14,529 bases of DNA from an uncultured Gemmatimonadales bacterium (GTDB taxonomy: Bacteria > Gemmatimonadota > Gemmatimonadetes > Longimicrobiales > Gaopeijiaceae). Location: assembly GCA_937983085.1 (NCBI GenBank), contig CALJKZ010000394.1, positions 1 to 14,529 of the forward strand. Reading direction: 5' to 3'. Below the pieces are notes generated by a model. The model was not told where the DNA came from. It saw only the letters and a program-made list of their open reading frames with translations, and made no database searches. The translations under genes were made by a program, and so were the position numbers. Position 1 is the first letter of the stretch. Each line of letters opens with the position of its first letter. Shown here piece by piece: positions 1 to 7,744 of this stretch.

Positions 1-1095
1 CTCGCGCTGGAGGAAGGTCAGGCCCGCGCCGTCCTCCCTCCACGAGAGCTGACGGCGCTCCGGCTCCTCTTCCGAGCCCCCGACACCCGGCGCCGTAGGC
101 CGATTGCCGTCGATGCCCGTCTGCGTCTCGGTCTCCTCCAACATGACCATGACGGTGCCGTCCCGGTCCCAGACTTCTTCGACGTGACCGAAGCTCCGCA
201 CGGGCACCACGTAGCTGAACGGCTTCTGCATGGTCTCCACCCGGGCGTGCCGACCCGTGGGGGAGAAGTCGAAGCTGGTGATCATCTTCGGCTCACCCAT
301 CTCGTCGATGTCGCGCCCGTCCACGTCGATGACGGCCAGCTGACCCGTGGCGTGCCACTCGAGGAGCTCTTCGTCGTACGGCGTCGCCATGAGGCTGGCA
401 TACGTGCGCAGCATGTTCTTGCCGTCTTCGGTCTGCTTGACCTGGGGGCCCACGGGAATCCTGGGCTCCACCGGCCGGGGCGAACGATCCCGGGGCACCA
501 GGACGGTGGCGATCTCGTCTCCGTCGGACGTCCACTCGAAGCCGGTGACCATGGTGGCCAGGACGGGACGACGGGTGATCTGGCGCACGTCCCCGCTCTC
601 CGGGTCGGCCACGTAGATGTGGGTGGCCTCCTCGGTGTGGCCGTAGAACGCGATACGCGAGCCGTCCGGGGACCAGCTGGCGTTCGACACCCGTACGCCT
701 TCGGGAACGTCGACGGACGTCACCGAACCGTCCTCGGCCGAGATCACGTCGATGCCGACGTTGGTCCGAATGGTGAGGTTGCGGTGCCGGTTCGCCTGGA
801 AGTCGATGAAGACGCCACCCAACTCGTCGAAGGGCTTGGAGAACCGGTCCATGGTCACGGGGCCGTCGCCGATTTCGTGGATGAAGTGGCGGCGGTCCGG
901 GCTGATATCGGACAGCGTGACGTTGAGGTACCGGGGCGCCAGCACCATCTCGGCGATCTCGTTGGGCGGTGTGACGAACTCCTTCTGCGCCAGGATCGTT
1001 TGCGAGTCGGTCTGACCGAGGACGGGGCCCCCGTCGACGACCATCAGAGTGGCGGTGAGCAGGCTCGCGGAGAGGAGGCGGGCGAGGGTCTTCAT
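1..1095 (-). CDS. S9D-family serine peptidase (glutamyl endopeptidase type), N-terminal part, cut by window edge
   Basis: The open frame starts at ATG (1095-1093) and stays open to base 1, giving 365 residues without a stop. The catalytic alpha/beta-hydrolase half lies outside the window. A GGGAGAA ribosome site (1110-1104) sits 8 bases before the ATG. Residues 1-28 form a Sec signal peptide (KTLARLL, hydrophobic core, VLGQ), so the product is probably periplasmic or secreted. The mature start TPPNEIAEMVLAP (42-54), a propeller repeat WSPDGSRIAFYG (141-152), RTYASLM..YDEELLEWHATGQL (about 230-253) and PFSYVVP..F..VEEVWD (292-310) follow the order I recall for the propeller of plant chloroplast glutamyl endopeptidase and its bacterial relatives. 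These proteins cleave peptides after acidic residues. The catalytic Ser/Asp/His cannot be checked here. The gene diverges from the FKBP gene across a 178-bp gap. Confidence 0.88.
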   Translation of the reverse strand, partial: MKTLARLLSASLLTATLMVVDGGPVLGQTDSQTILAQKEFVTPPNEIAEMVLAPRYLNVTLSDISPDRRHFIHEIGDGPVTMDRFSKPFDELGGVFIDFQANRHRNLTIRTNVGIDVISAEDGSVTSVDVPEGVRVSNASWSPDGSRIAFYGHTEEATHIYVADPESGDVRQITRRPVLATMVTGFEWTSDGDEIATVLVPRDRSPRPVEPRIPVGPQVKQTEDGKNMLRTYASLMATPYDEELLEWHATGQLAVIDVDGRDIDEMGEPKMITSFDFSPTGRHARVETMQKPFSYVVPVRSFGHVEEVWDRDGTVMVMLEETETQTGIDGNRPTAPGVGGSEEEPERRQLSWREDGAGLTFLQRE

Positions 1096-1260
1096 GTGGG
1101 GCGTTCTCCCGGATGGGTCCGACGGGTACTGAGACCGGACAAAGTGTGGCCTCGGCCTGGAAGCCGACAGATCCACGGACGTACTTCCTCGACACCCCGC
1201 TACCGTTGGGCGTTGTGCCTACTCCCGTTAGCTTCGGGCCTTGGAATCCGCTTCAAAATC

Positions 1261-1266
1261 GAAGGA
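1261..1266 (+). promoter_or_regulatory. Ribosome binding site GAAGGA deciding the FKBP start
   Basis: GAAGGA lies 7 bases before ATG 1274, whereas nothing comparable precedes the upstream in-frame ATG at 1241. The choice yields a clean lipoprotein signal peptide. Confidence 0.6.
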
Positions 1267-1273
1267 TGATTCG

Positions 1274-1981
1274 ATGACCGTTCGTAGACTGCCGGCGCTG
1301 GCGTGCGCCGTATTGGTACTGGGTGCATGCTCCAACGCGGGAGGGACGGCATACGAGTCTGCTCCCCTGGATTCGGATGATCAGAAGGCCAGCTACGCCA
1401 TCGGTCTGAACGTGGGCGGCCAGCTGGCCGACACCCGGGACCGACTCGATCGCCAGGCCTTCCTCCGCGGCGTGAACGACGCCCTCGAGTCGAACGACCC
1501 CGCGGTGCCGAGGGACGAGCTGCAGACCGTCCTTCAGTCGTTCGGTGAAGAGATCCAGGCCGCCGCCGCCGAGGCCCGCGCCGCGGCCGCCCAGGCCAAC
1601 ATCACCGAGGGCGAGGAGTTCCTGGCAGAGAACGCGGCCCGTGACGAGGTGGCCGTCACCGAGAGCGGACTCCAGTACGAGGTCCTCAGGGAAGGGGATG
1701 GAGCCACGCCCACTGCGGAGGACCGTGTTCGCCTCCACTACCGGGGCACGCTCGTGGACGGGACGGAGTTCGACTCGTCCTACGACGGCGATCCCGTGAC
1801 CTTCAACGCCGGGGGGCTCATCTCGGGCTTCACCGAGGCGCTCCTCCTCATGCAGGAAGGCGCCCATTGGCGGATCGCAATCCCTTCGGATCTGGCGTAC
1901 GGTCCCTCCGGTTCGGGCCCCGCCATCGGTCCCAACGCGACGCTCATCTTCGAGATCGAGCTCTTCGAGGTCGTCGAGTAA
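1274..1981 (+). CDS. FKBP-type peptidyl-prolyl isomerase, lipoprotein (Mip/FkpA-like)
   Basis: 235 residues. I chose the ATG at 1274, not the in-frame ATG at 1241, because GAAGGA (1261-1266) lies 7 bases upstream and the product then begins with a lipoprotein signal: MTVRRLPALA, hydrophobic core, lipobox LGAC with Cys19. Ser20 at position +2 suggests outer-membrane sorting. Residues about 35-125 form the helical FKBP_N dimerisation region (YAIGLNVGGQL, then an Ala/Glu-rich helix). Residues about 145-233 are the FKBP domain: HYRGTLVDGTEFDSS, the pocket loop, IPSDLAYG, and PNATLIFEIELFEV. Pocket residues Tyr156, Phe166, Asp167, Tyr209 and Phe226 are in place. The usual pocket Trp (GWTE) is Phe186 (GFTE). 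The family catalyses cis-trans proline isomerisation and chaperones envelope proteins. The stop codon overlaps the ribosome site of the next gene, so the two are probably one transcript. Confidence 0.93.
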   Translation: MTVRRLPALACAVLVLGACSNAGGTAYESAPLDSDDQKASYAIGLNVGGQLADTRDRLDRQAFLRGVNDALESNDPAVPRDELQTVLQSFGEEIQAAAAEARAAAAQANITEGEEFLAENAARDEVAVTESGLQYEVLREGDGATPTAEDRVRLHYRGTLVDGTEFDSSYDGDPVTFNAGGLISGFTEALLLMQEGAHWRIAIPSDLAYGPSGSGPAIGPNATLIFEIELFEVVE

Positions 1982-1997
1982 GGAGCCTTACGAACGA

Positions 1998-3053
1998 ATG
2001 TCGTTCCTCCAGCGATTGTTCGGTTCGAGTTCCACGGGACGTTCCTCCAAGGACGTCGACGCACAACTTCAGCGGCTCGAGACCGAGGCCGAGAAGGCTC
2101 TCCCCGGATATGTGGGGAGCGCCTACAACCGGGCGGGTGACATCGCGTTGAGAGAGGGCCGGGCCGAGAAGGCGGTGGGCTACTACGGTCGCGCCATCGA
2201 CGCCTTTCTCGAGGACGCCCAGCGCGAGGCCGCGCGGGGCGTGGCGAACAAGATCCTCCGGGTGCGGCCCGACACACTCCGCACGCTCTGCACCCTCACC
2301 TGGTTGGATCTGGCCGCGAAGCATGAAGCGACGGCTCTGCTCCACCTGCGCGACTACGTGGAGAAGGCCGCCGAGCGGGACGAGCATGCCCGCGCCGCGA
2401 CGCAGATCTATCAGATGGCGCGGATCTGTCCCCTGGAGGAGTTCGTGGGCGCGGTGGCCGATTCCCTCGACCGCTTGAACTACCCCAACCGCGCAGGCGA
2501 AGTACGCGGGTGGGTCGCCGACGGACCGCCGGACATGATCGCCGACTCGGACGATCTGGCCGACGCATGCCTGCAAGCGGCCATCCAATCCAACGAGCGG
2601 GTGGAGGATCTCCTCGACGACGAGCTCGACGCGGCCGAGCAGGAGTCGGATCCGGACGATGCCGAGGTAGCGGCGGCGGAGGCCGATGCCGTCGAGGATG
2701 AGGATGGCTCGCCCCCGGAGGAGGCCGACGACGACCTGCGGGACCCGGAGCCCCCGGCCGACGAGGTGGAGGACGACGACTCCGAGGCCGACCGGGACGA
2801 CGCCGAGGGCGAGCCCGAAGAGGCGGAGGACGACGATTCCGGGGACGCCGGCAGCGAGCACGCCGCCGCCCAGGACGATGACTTCGGGGACGCCGAAGAC
2901 GACGCCGAGGGGGAGCCCGACGAGCCGGAGGACGAGCACGCTGCGGACGACGGCGACGACGGCGAGGCTGCCGCGAAGACTTCGGGCCCGGGGAGCCGAA
3001 AGAGCCGGAAGAAGAGGAAGAAGAAGAAGGGCAAAGGGCGGCGCAAAGGCTGA
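1998..3053 (+). CDS. TPR-like protein with a long acidic region and a polybasic C-terminus
   Basis: 351 residues in three parts. Residues 1-20 are a short basic/Ser-rich lead (MSFLQRLFGSS) with no signal peptide, so it is probably cytoplasmic. Residues about 35-175 are helical with TPR character, best seen in YNRAGDIALREGRAEKAVGY (43-62) and again around 95-160. Residues about 203-325 are low complexity, about half Asp plus Glu with Ala, Pro and Gly, and contain a near-duplicate of DDAEGEP 34 codons apart. Residues 334-351 are almost all Lys, Arg and Gly (RKSRKKRKKKKGKGRRKG). TPR units bind other proteins; the function here is unknown. AGGAG (1981-1985) overlaps the FKBP stop codon and lies 12 bases before the ATG, which is rather long. 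The tail could mediate contact with RNA, ribosomes or basic proteins, but that is speculation. Confidence 0.85.
   Translation: MSFLQRLFGSSSTGRSSKDVDAQLQRLETEAEKALPGYVGSAYNRAGDIALREGRAEKAVGYYGRAIDAFLEDAQREAARGVANKILRVRPDTLRTLCTLTWLDLAAKHEATALLHLRDYVEKAAERDEHARAATQIYQMARICPLEEFVGAVADSLDRLNYPNRAGEVRGWVADGPPDMIADSDDLADACLQAAIQSNERVEDLLDDELDAAEQESDPDDAEVAAAEADAVEDEDGSPPEEADDDLRDPEPPADEVEDDDSEADRDDAEGEPEEAEDDDSGDAGSEHAAAQDDDFGDAEDDAEGEPDEPEDEHAADDGDDGEAAAKTSGPGSRKSRKKRKKKKGKGRRKG
2796..2920 (+). repeat. Imperfect direct repeat inside the acidic tail of the TPR gene
   Basis: Bases 2796-2818 and 2898-2920 match at 22 of 23 positions, starting GACGACGCCGAGGG in each. They are 102 bases (34 codons) apart, so both copies read DDAEGEP in the same frame. 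This suggests that the acidic tail grew by in-frame duplication or slippage. Confidence 0.6.
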
Positions 3054-3171
3054 TTCCGCGTTCGCGGCCTTCGCCCCGAAGAAACGTTTTCAGCTCGAAT
3101 CCCGTCAGATGATGTGAGGGAGCGACCCGACGGCCGCTCCCAGCCGATCAACGACGACGGAGGACAAGCCG

Positions 3172-3510
3172 GTGTTCAACTTCGCGATCCACCTTCTGGT
3201 CAACTCGGTCCTGCTCTTCCTGGTGGGGAGGCTCGTCTCGGGGATCGAGGTGAACGACGGCAAGGCCGCCCTCTTCGGTGCGGTGGCACTCGGGGTGGCC
3301 AATTGGCTCGTGCGCCCCATCCTGGTCTTCCTGACCCTCCCGGTGACAGTCCTCACCCTGGGCCTCTTCCTCCTCGTCATCAACGCCCTCATGCTCATGC
3401 TGGCGGCCGCGGTGGTGGACGGGTTCGAGGTGGAGGACTTCGGGTCGGCGATCCTCGGCAGCATCGTGCTGTCGATGATGAACTTCCTGGTGGGCCGCTT
3501 CATCTTCTAA
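3172..3510 (+). CDS. Small integral membrane protein, phage holin family 4 / YvlD-like
   Basis: 112 residues, starting at GTG (3172) with GGAGGA (3159-3164) 7 bases upstream, the strongest ribosome site nearby. Four hydrophobic segments fit about 4-21, 28-46, 50-77 and 90-109. The pattern NxxVLxLxGxLVxGIEV, then ANWLVRPILVFLTLPVTVLTLGLF, then INALMLMLAAxVVDGFEVxxF, then MNFLVGRF matches the widespread YvlD family (Pfam Phage_holin_4_2). Despite the name these are mostly chromosomal membrane proteins of unknown role, and nothing phage-like surrounds this one. It follows the TPR gene by 118 bases on the same strand and may share its transcript. Confidence 0.88.
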   Translation: MFNFAIHLLVNSVLLFLVGRLVSGIEVNDGKAALFGAVALGVANWLVRPILVFLTLPVTVLTLGLFLLVINALMLMLAAAVVDGFEVEDFGSAILGSIVLSMMNFLVGRFIF

Positions 3511-3514
3511 CGCC

Positions 3515-3530
3515 CGGCGTGGCGACGCCG
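3515..3530. terminator. Possible hairpin in the convergent gap 3511-3589
   Basis: CGGCGT-GGCG-ACGCCG forms a 6-bp stem with a 4-base loop just after the stop of the holin-like gene and facing the end of the metallohydrolase gene. No T-run follows on either strand, so it is not a textbook intrinsic terminator. Position between converging genes is its main support. Confidence 0.25.
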
Positions 3531-3589
3531 TCCCCGAGGCGGTGACGACCCCACGGAGAAGAGCAGAACGGCCCCGTTTCCGCCTTCCG

Positions 3590-6163
3590 TCAGCGCACCC
3601 CGCCCGGTGCCTGGCCCGACGCCTCGGCTCGGAAGCCTCGGTAGATGGCCCTCGCCTCCTCGAACTGCGCGTACACGTGGTCCTTCTCGTCTTGAGACCG
3701 CCAGTACGCCCACTCTTCGGCCATGGCTTCGAGCTTGTCGATCCAGGCGATGGCGTACTCCGCCGACTCCACCGAGCGGACCGGAGCTCCGTCCACGATG
3801 ACCCAGACCGGGTTGGTCGCCGCCTGGACCCACGCGATGTCCATGGGGAAGCTCTCCCCTTCGGCTCCGTTCACCCGCACGTGGTACCACCCCGACTCAG
3901 AGGGTCGGAACGAGCGCTCGAACGACAGGGAGGTGCGATCGCCGGTAAAGGGGATGGAGGCGATGACTTCTCCGTTGAAGACGATCTCAGCACGCTCCAA
4001 GGGCGTGATGGATGTCACCTCCAGGGAGGCGACCACGTCGTCTCCGGACGTGATCCGGACCTCTTCACCCGGGATCCTCCCCCCGACCTCGAACTCGACG
4101 AGAGGGCCGTTGGTGAAGAACGCGTGCTGGTTCCTCATCCCGTCCAACCAGCTGTGCATGGTGAAATCCCCGTCGGGGATCTTCACGTAGGTTCGGACCG
4201 AGCCCACGAGGGGCGTGGTGTGGAGATTGCTGATGGAGTCTTCGCCTCCCACCAGCGCGGGTCTCAGACCGTTGTTCCATGCGGCATAAAGGGGCGGCCA
4301 TCCCGTCTGTGACGTGGACCACTCCACGGCGTCGGTGGTGCCCAGGGCCGCGTCGACGAGAAAGCCCTTCGCCCCGCCGAGGTTGCCTTCCAGCGGATCG
4401 CCGTTGAAGAAGGAGTGCACGTACCCGGTGTAGGCGCCCTGACGCTTCGCCTTCCTGAACATGTCGGTGTTGGACGGATACAGGCTCTCGATGCCCGTGC
4501 CCTCGTACCCCGTCGCGTACGGCGAGATGAGGTGTTCCTCCATGCCGAACATGAAGACGTGGCCGTAGAACGGGGGTCGGTACTCCTGACCCACGACGAG
4601 GATGAGGTCATCGGTGGAGAGGGGATGGGCCTGGCCTCCGGGCACGAAGTACTGGTAGTCCAGGATCCGGTTGTCCTTGTTGGCGATCTGCTCGAGGACG
4701 ATGTCCTGATCTTCCGCCGCCGACATCATCATGAGGTTCTCCAGGGTGTTGTGGAGATTCCCCCCGTAGTTGGCGTGGACGTGGGTCGATCCGTTGTACC
4801 AACCCCGCGCCTCCATGTCGATGACGGGCTCCAGGCGGAGCGTCACGTTGGTGACGGTGTTGGCGACCACGTCGACGGTGCGCTCCGCCGGTGCGTGCTC
4901 GAAGCCTTTCACAGCGACCATCCGAGTGGGTCCGGCGGGCACCTGGACCTCGAAGGAACCCTCGGTGTGGAAGGCGCCCACGCGGGCGCGTTGGGGAAGT
5001 CGGGCGTACTCGTCGGGGGGCGTCCACGACTTCCCGTCGGCGCCGATGAGGTGGATGCGGCTGGCGGTGGGCCGGCCTTCGGGCCCCACGGTGGTGACCC
5101 GCAGCGTGCCCATGTCCTCGATCCACCGTCGGTTCGCGATGTCCACGTCCACGAGCCGACCACCGTACGCCTCCAGGAGCTTGAGCGCGGGCACACCGTC
5201 GCGGTTGTCGATGTACGCGATCCACTCGCCGTCGGGGGACCAGCGTGGATGGAAGGCATCGTGCTCGAAGAACGTCAGCTTGTAGGGCTCCCCGCCGACG
5301 GTGGGCTGCACATAGAGGTTGTTGTACTGGTCGGCGGCGCCTCGGGTCGACGAGAAAATGAAGCGCCTCCCGTCGATGGAGACGTCGGGCCGGGACCGGT
5401 ACAGGGTCTGCTCCTCCAGGACAGCTACCCGCTCATCGAATCCCCGCGCCCGGGCAGGGACCCGGAAGACGTTCCCGCTTCCCAAGGCCACGTCCCGATT
5501 CGACACGAGCAGCAGCTCCTCGCCGCTGGGAAACCAGGCCGGACTGATGTGGATGTCCTCGGAGCCGAAGTACAGGCGGTCCGCGCCATAGCTGTTGTCG
5601 TACGTCACCGGCACCGGGTCGCCCGCCCAGGCGCCGTCGGCGAAGGGCCGGATGTAGACGTTGAAGTACCCGGACGGTTCGGTGGAGACGTACGCGACCC
5701 TGGTGCCGTCGGGGCTGAAGGAAGGCTCGGCGTACACCTCCTGGTCTGCGGTGAGGGGCGAGGTCTCGCCGGTCTCGAGGTCGAGGAGCTCCAACTGGAT
5801 GGACCGGCCGTGATCGTCGGCGGTGTAGATCATCCACCGCCCGTCGGGGGAGTAGTCGGGCGACGAGTAGTACTTCGGACCGGTGACGAGCTCGATGGCG
5901 CGTCCGCTGTCTACGTCGACGCTCCAGATGGAGCCGTGCATGGAGACGGCGAGGCTCTCGCCGTCGGGGGCCCAGGCCGGGTACCACGGCGTGGAGTTGA
6001 CGGCAGGGGGGAGGTAGAAGTTGTGCATGTAGTTGCCGCCCATCCGCGTCGCCGGGTACGAGGCGAATCGGTCCTGGGCATCGACGGGTGTCGGCGTGCC
6101 CACAAGCAATGGGCCGAGCAAGGCCGCCCCGAAGGCGGCGACCAGGGACGTCGGGTGTCTCAC
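3590..6163 (-). CDS. Secreted fusion: TolB-like WD40/PD40 propeller + CehA/McbA-family metallohydrolase
   Basis: 857 residues from GTG (6163-6161). GGAGGAG lies just upstream, and the product then begins with a Sec signal peptide MRHPTSLVAA...TPVDAQ (1-30). An upstream in-frame ATG (6268) would bury this signal. Residues about 60-335 carry six PD40/TolB-type repeats (APDGESLAV 65, SPDGRWMIY 105, SPDGTRVAY 150, FPSGEELLL 211, SIDGRRFIF 262, SPDGEWIAY 309). A beta-sandwich-like linker follows (about 350-450). Residues about 455-690 are a PHP-like hydrolase: STHVHANYGG (His461, His463), VVGQEYR (Glu527), YVHSFF (His583), GGEDS (Glu641, Asp642), the expected metal-ligand pattern. A beta-rich tail and charged helix end the protein. 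CehA and McbA are known carbaryl esterases, but most relatives have unknown substrates. It stands alone on its strand, divergent from the lipoprotein gene. Confidence 0.87.
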   Translation of the reverse strand: MRHPTSLVAAFGAALLGPLLVGTPTPVDAQDRFASYPATRMGGNYMHNFYLPPAVNSTPWYPAWAPDGESLAVSMHGSIWSVDVDSGRAIELVTGPKYYSSPDYSPDGRWMIYTADDHGRSIQLELLDLETGETSPLTADQEVYAEPSFSPDGTRVAYVSTEPSGYFNVYIRPFADGAWAGDPVPVTYDNSYGADRLYFGSEDIHISPAWFPSGEELLLVSNRDVALGSGNVFRVPARARGFDERVAVLEEQTLYRSRPDVSIDGRRFIFSSTRGAADQYNNLYVQPTVGGEPYKLTFFEHDAFHPRWSPDGEWIAYIDNRDGVPALKLLEAYGGRLVDVDIANRRWIEDMGTLRVTTVGPEGRPTASRIHLIGADGKSWTPPDEYARLPQRARVGAFHTEGSFEVQVPAGPTRMVAVKGFEHAPAERTVDVVANTVTNVTLRLEPVIDMEARGWYNGSTHVHANYGGNLHNTLENLMMMSAAEDQDIVLEQIANKDNRILDYQYFVPGGQAHPLSTDDLILVVGQEYRPPFYGHVFMFGMEEHLISPYATGYEGTGIESLYPSNTDMFRKAKRQGAYTGYVHSFFNGDPLEGNLGGAKGFLVDAALGTTDAVEWSTSQTGWPPLYAAWNNGLRPALVGGEDSISNLHTTPLVGSVRTYVKIPDGDFTMHSWLDGMRNQHAFFTNGPLVEFEVGGRIPGEEVRITSGDDVVASLEVTSITPLERAEIVFNGEVIASIPFTGDRTSLSFERSFRPSESGWYHVRVNGAEGESFPMDIAWVQAATNPVWVIVDGAPVRSVESAEYAIAWIDKLEAMAEEWAYWRSQDEKDHVYAQFEEARAIYRGFRAEASGQAPGGVR

Positions 6164-6166
6164 GAA

Positions 6167-6173
6167 CTCCTCC
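6167..6173 (-). promoter_or_regulatory. Ribosome binding site GGAGGAG supporting the GTG start at 6163
   Basis: Reading the minus strand, GGAGGAG is followed by TTC and then GTG. It sits inside the upstream ATG-initiated extension, so it favours the GTG start, which also gives an exposed signal peptide. Confidence 0.6.
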
Positions 6174-6273
6174 GTGCGCGTCGCGTCTCCGAGGCCCGTT
6201 CGCTCCGGGACCCCGAGGGGGTGGGCAAGCTGCGGGAGCGCACCACGGTGAACAAGGTCGGCGAACAAGAGTC

Positions 6274-6301
6274 CTGACTCCGCGATTCCACAGGACTATC
6301 T
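6274..6301 (+). promoter_or_regulatory. Weak candidate sigma-70-type promoter for the lipoprotein gene
   Basis: CTGACT (6274-6279) and TATCTT (6296-6301) each match the -35 and -10 consensus at four of six bases, with a 16-base spacer. They leave a leader of roughly 35 bases before ATG 6340. In GC-rich DNA such matches arise by chance, and the phylum's own promoter consensus may differ. Confidence 0.22.
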
Positions 6302-6339
6302 TGCTGAGCGTCCACCTGATCCAAGACGAGGGACCTCTG

Positions 6340-7686
6340 ATGGCCTCCGTTCGTTCTCGCGCGACGCTCCTCATCGCACTCTTCGTGGCGTCGGCTTGTA
6401 CGTCGGCCACCGATCGCCTCAACGACGGCATCGCCCTTCAATCCCAGGGCCGATACATCCAGGCCGTGTACTCCTACGCCGACGCCGTCGAGCGCGACCG
6501 GGAGCTCCTCGAGGCCCAGGATCGACTGCTCGCCGCCGGGGATTCGGCGGTGGCCATCGGGATGGACGAGGCCGACCGGCTGGAGCGCCGGGGTGACCCC
6601 GTGGCAGCCGCTGCCGAGTACGGCCGACTCGACGCCATGCTGCAGCGGGTGAGGCAGGTGGGTCTGCGCATCGACGTCCCGGCGGACTATTCCACCATCC
6701 GCAGGGCCATCTTCGACACGGCCATCCAGTGGCAGATGGCCCGGGGCGACGAAGCCGCCGAACAGGGTCGTTGGGAGGAAGCTCGGGCGTTCTACCGGGG
6801 CGCGCGAGGGGACTACCTGCCGTCGCGGAACCAGGTCGAAGCTTCGGCGGACGCCGAGACGCGTCTGCTGCTGGACTGGGCCCGGGTGGAGCTGGACGAT
6901 GGGCGTCCGAGGCTGGCCTTCGAGCTCGCCGAGGAAGCGGAACAGGTGCGGTCGTCGCCGGCACGGGGCACCGTCCTGGCGGTCCGGGAGGTACAGGAAG
7001 AGGCCTTGGAGCTGGGCACCATCGTCCTCGCCATCGTTCCCGTCACGGCGGATCCCGGCGTGCGCGAATGGCTGGGCGGTGAGTTCGAGGTGGCCCTGGA
7101 CGAGGATCTGTCGGTGGACCACTGGACCCGACCCCCGCTCTTCGTGGACGTCGCCGACCCGCTCATCCTCCGACGCGAACTCAGAGGTCTGCTCCGCGGG
7201 CAGGCCACCCAGTCACCCCTGCTCGTTGGCCGGGCCCTCGACCTCGTGGGCGCCGACCTGGGTGTCATCATCCAGCTGACGGGCATCGAGGTCGTGGAGG
7301 AGGATGTGGAGCAGGACGATCATCAGGCGGTGGTGACGCGCACGGTACGTGAGGGTGTGGCTCGTCGCTCGGTCGCCGACACCGTGACGTACACCACCCT
7401 CGACGGCACCTTGAGCTACTACCTCGAGGCCGACGTCACGCTCGTGGACCCCAGTGGACGCGAGGCGGGCCGGTTCACCGCGTCGGCGCGCCAGAGCGGA
7501 CCCTTCCAGCGCGGCGAGTTCGACGGGGACCCCTCGGCGTTGGATCTGCCGCGAGGCCACGAACCGTTCTTCGATCCCTCCGTGATCGCCAACCAGATGG
7601 CGGGCATCGAGGGAGCCCTCATGGAGGAGCTCGCGGTGGCCATCGCGGCGGGGACGTACGACCAGGTGTTGGCGGGCATACGCTGA
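6340..7686 (+). CDS. Lipoprotein with helical repeat N-terminus, function unknown
   Basis: 448 residues. I chose ATG 6340 because GAGGGA (6328-6333) lies 6 bases upstream and the product starts with a lipoprotein signal (MASVRSRATLL, hydrophobic core, lipobox ASAC with Cys20). The much earlier in-frame ATG (6088) lies inside the opposing gene. Residues about 22-225 are helical and TPR-like (LNDGIALQSQGRYIQAVYSYADAVERD; then AEQGRWEEARAFYRGA). From about 228 the protein changes to a mixed alpha/beta region beginning LGTIVLAIVPV, with predicted strands around TYTTLDGTLSYYLEADVTLVD and a final helix MEELAVAIAAGTYDQVL. I do not recognise the C-terminal domain. A CsgG- or LpoB-like envelope fold is possible but unproven. 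The RND gene follows after 58 bases on the same strand, suggesting a functional pair. Confidence 0.82.
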   Translation: MASVRSRATLLIALFVASACTSATDRLNDGIALQSQGRYIQAVYSYADAVERDRELLEAQDRLLAAGDSAVAIGMDEADRLERRGDPVAAAAEYGRLDAMLQRVRQVGLRIDVPADYSTIRRAIFDTAIQWQMARGDEAAEQGRWEEARAFYRGARGDYLPSRNQVEASADAETRLLLDWARVELDDGRPRLAFELAEEAEQVRSSPARGTVLAVREVQEEALELGTIVLAIVPVTADPGVREWLGGEFEVALDEDLSVDHWTRPPLFVDVADPLILRRELRGLLRGQATQSPLLVGRALDLVGADLGVIIQLTGIEVVEEDVEQDDHQAVVTRTVREGVARRSVADTVTYTTLDGTLSYYLEADVTLVDPSGREAGRFTASARQSGPFQRGEFDGDPSALDLPRGHEPFFDPSVIANQMAGIEGALMEELAVAIAAGTYDQVLAGIR

Positions 7687-7744
7687 TCCGCCGCCGGCAG
7701 CGCGTCACCGATCTCTCGGGGGCCGGACACGCCCGGTACCGCTC

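Noticed and set aside
184..1269. 361-codon plus-strand open frame
   Set aside because: Antisense to the S9D peptidase; no motifs, and its C-terminus crosses the divergent promoter gap.
1944..2939. Minus-strand frame with a hydrophobic, membrane-like N-terminal half
   Set aside because: The Val/Leu/Gly-rich stretch is the antisense reading of the Asp/Glu-rich tail of the TPR gene. The plus-strand gene has a ribosome site and a TPR domain.
3118..3141. Hairpin GGGAGCG/CGCTCCC upstream of the holin-like gene
   Set aside because: A 7-bp stem with a 10-base loop but no T-run; common by chance in such GC-rich DNA. The stem ends 17 bases before the ribosome site, so a regulatory role cannot be excluded but is not supported.
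3172..3510. Phage remnant suggested by a holin-family protein
   Set aside because: Holin family 4 (YvlD) proteins are usual chromosomal genes; no endolysin, integrase, capsid or tail gene is nearby.
4415..6277. 620-codon plus-strand open frame
   Set aside because: It is antisense to the propeller-metallohydrolase gene. Its product is a Val/Gly/Asp/His-rich low-complexity string with no domains, typical of GC-rich shadow frames.
6160..7122. 320-codon minus-strand frame
   Set aside because: Antisense to the lipoprotein gene; no signal, domain or ribosome site supports it.
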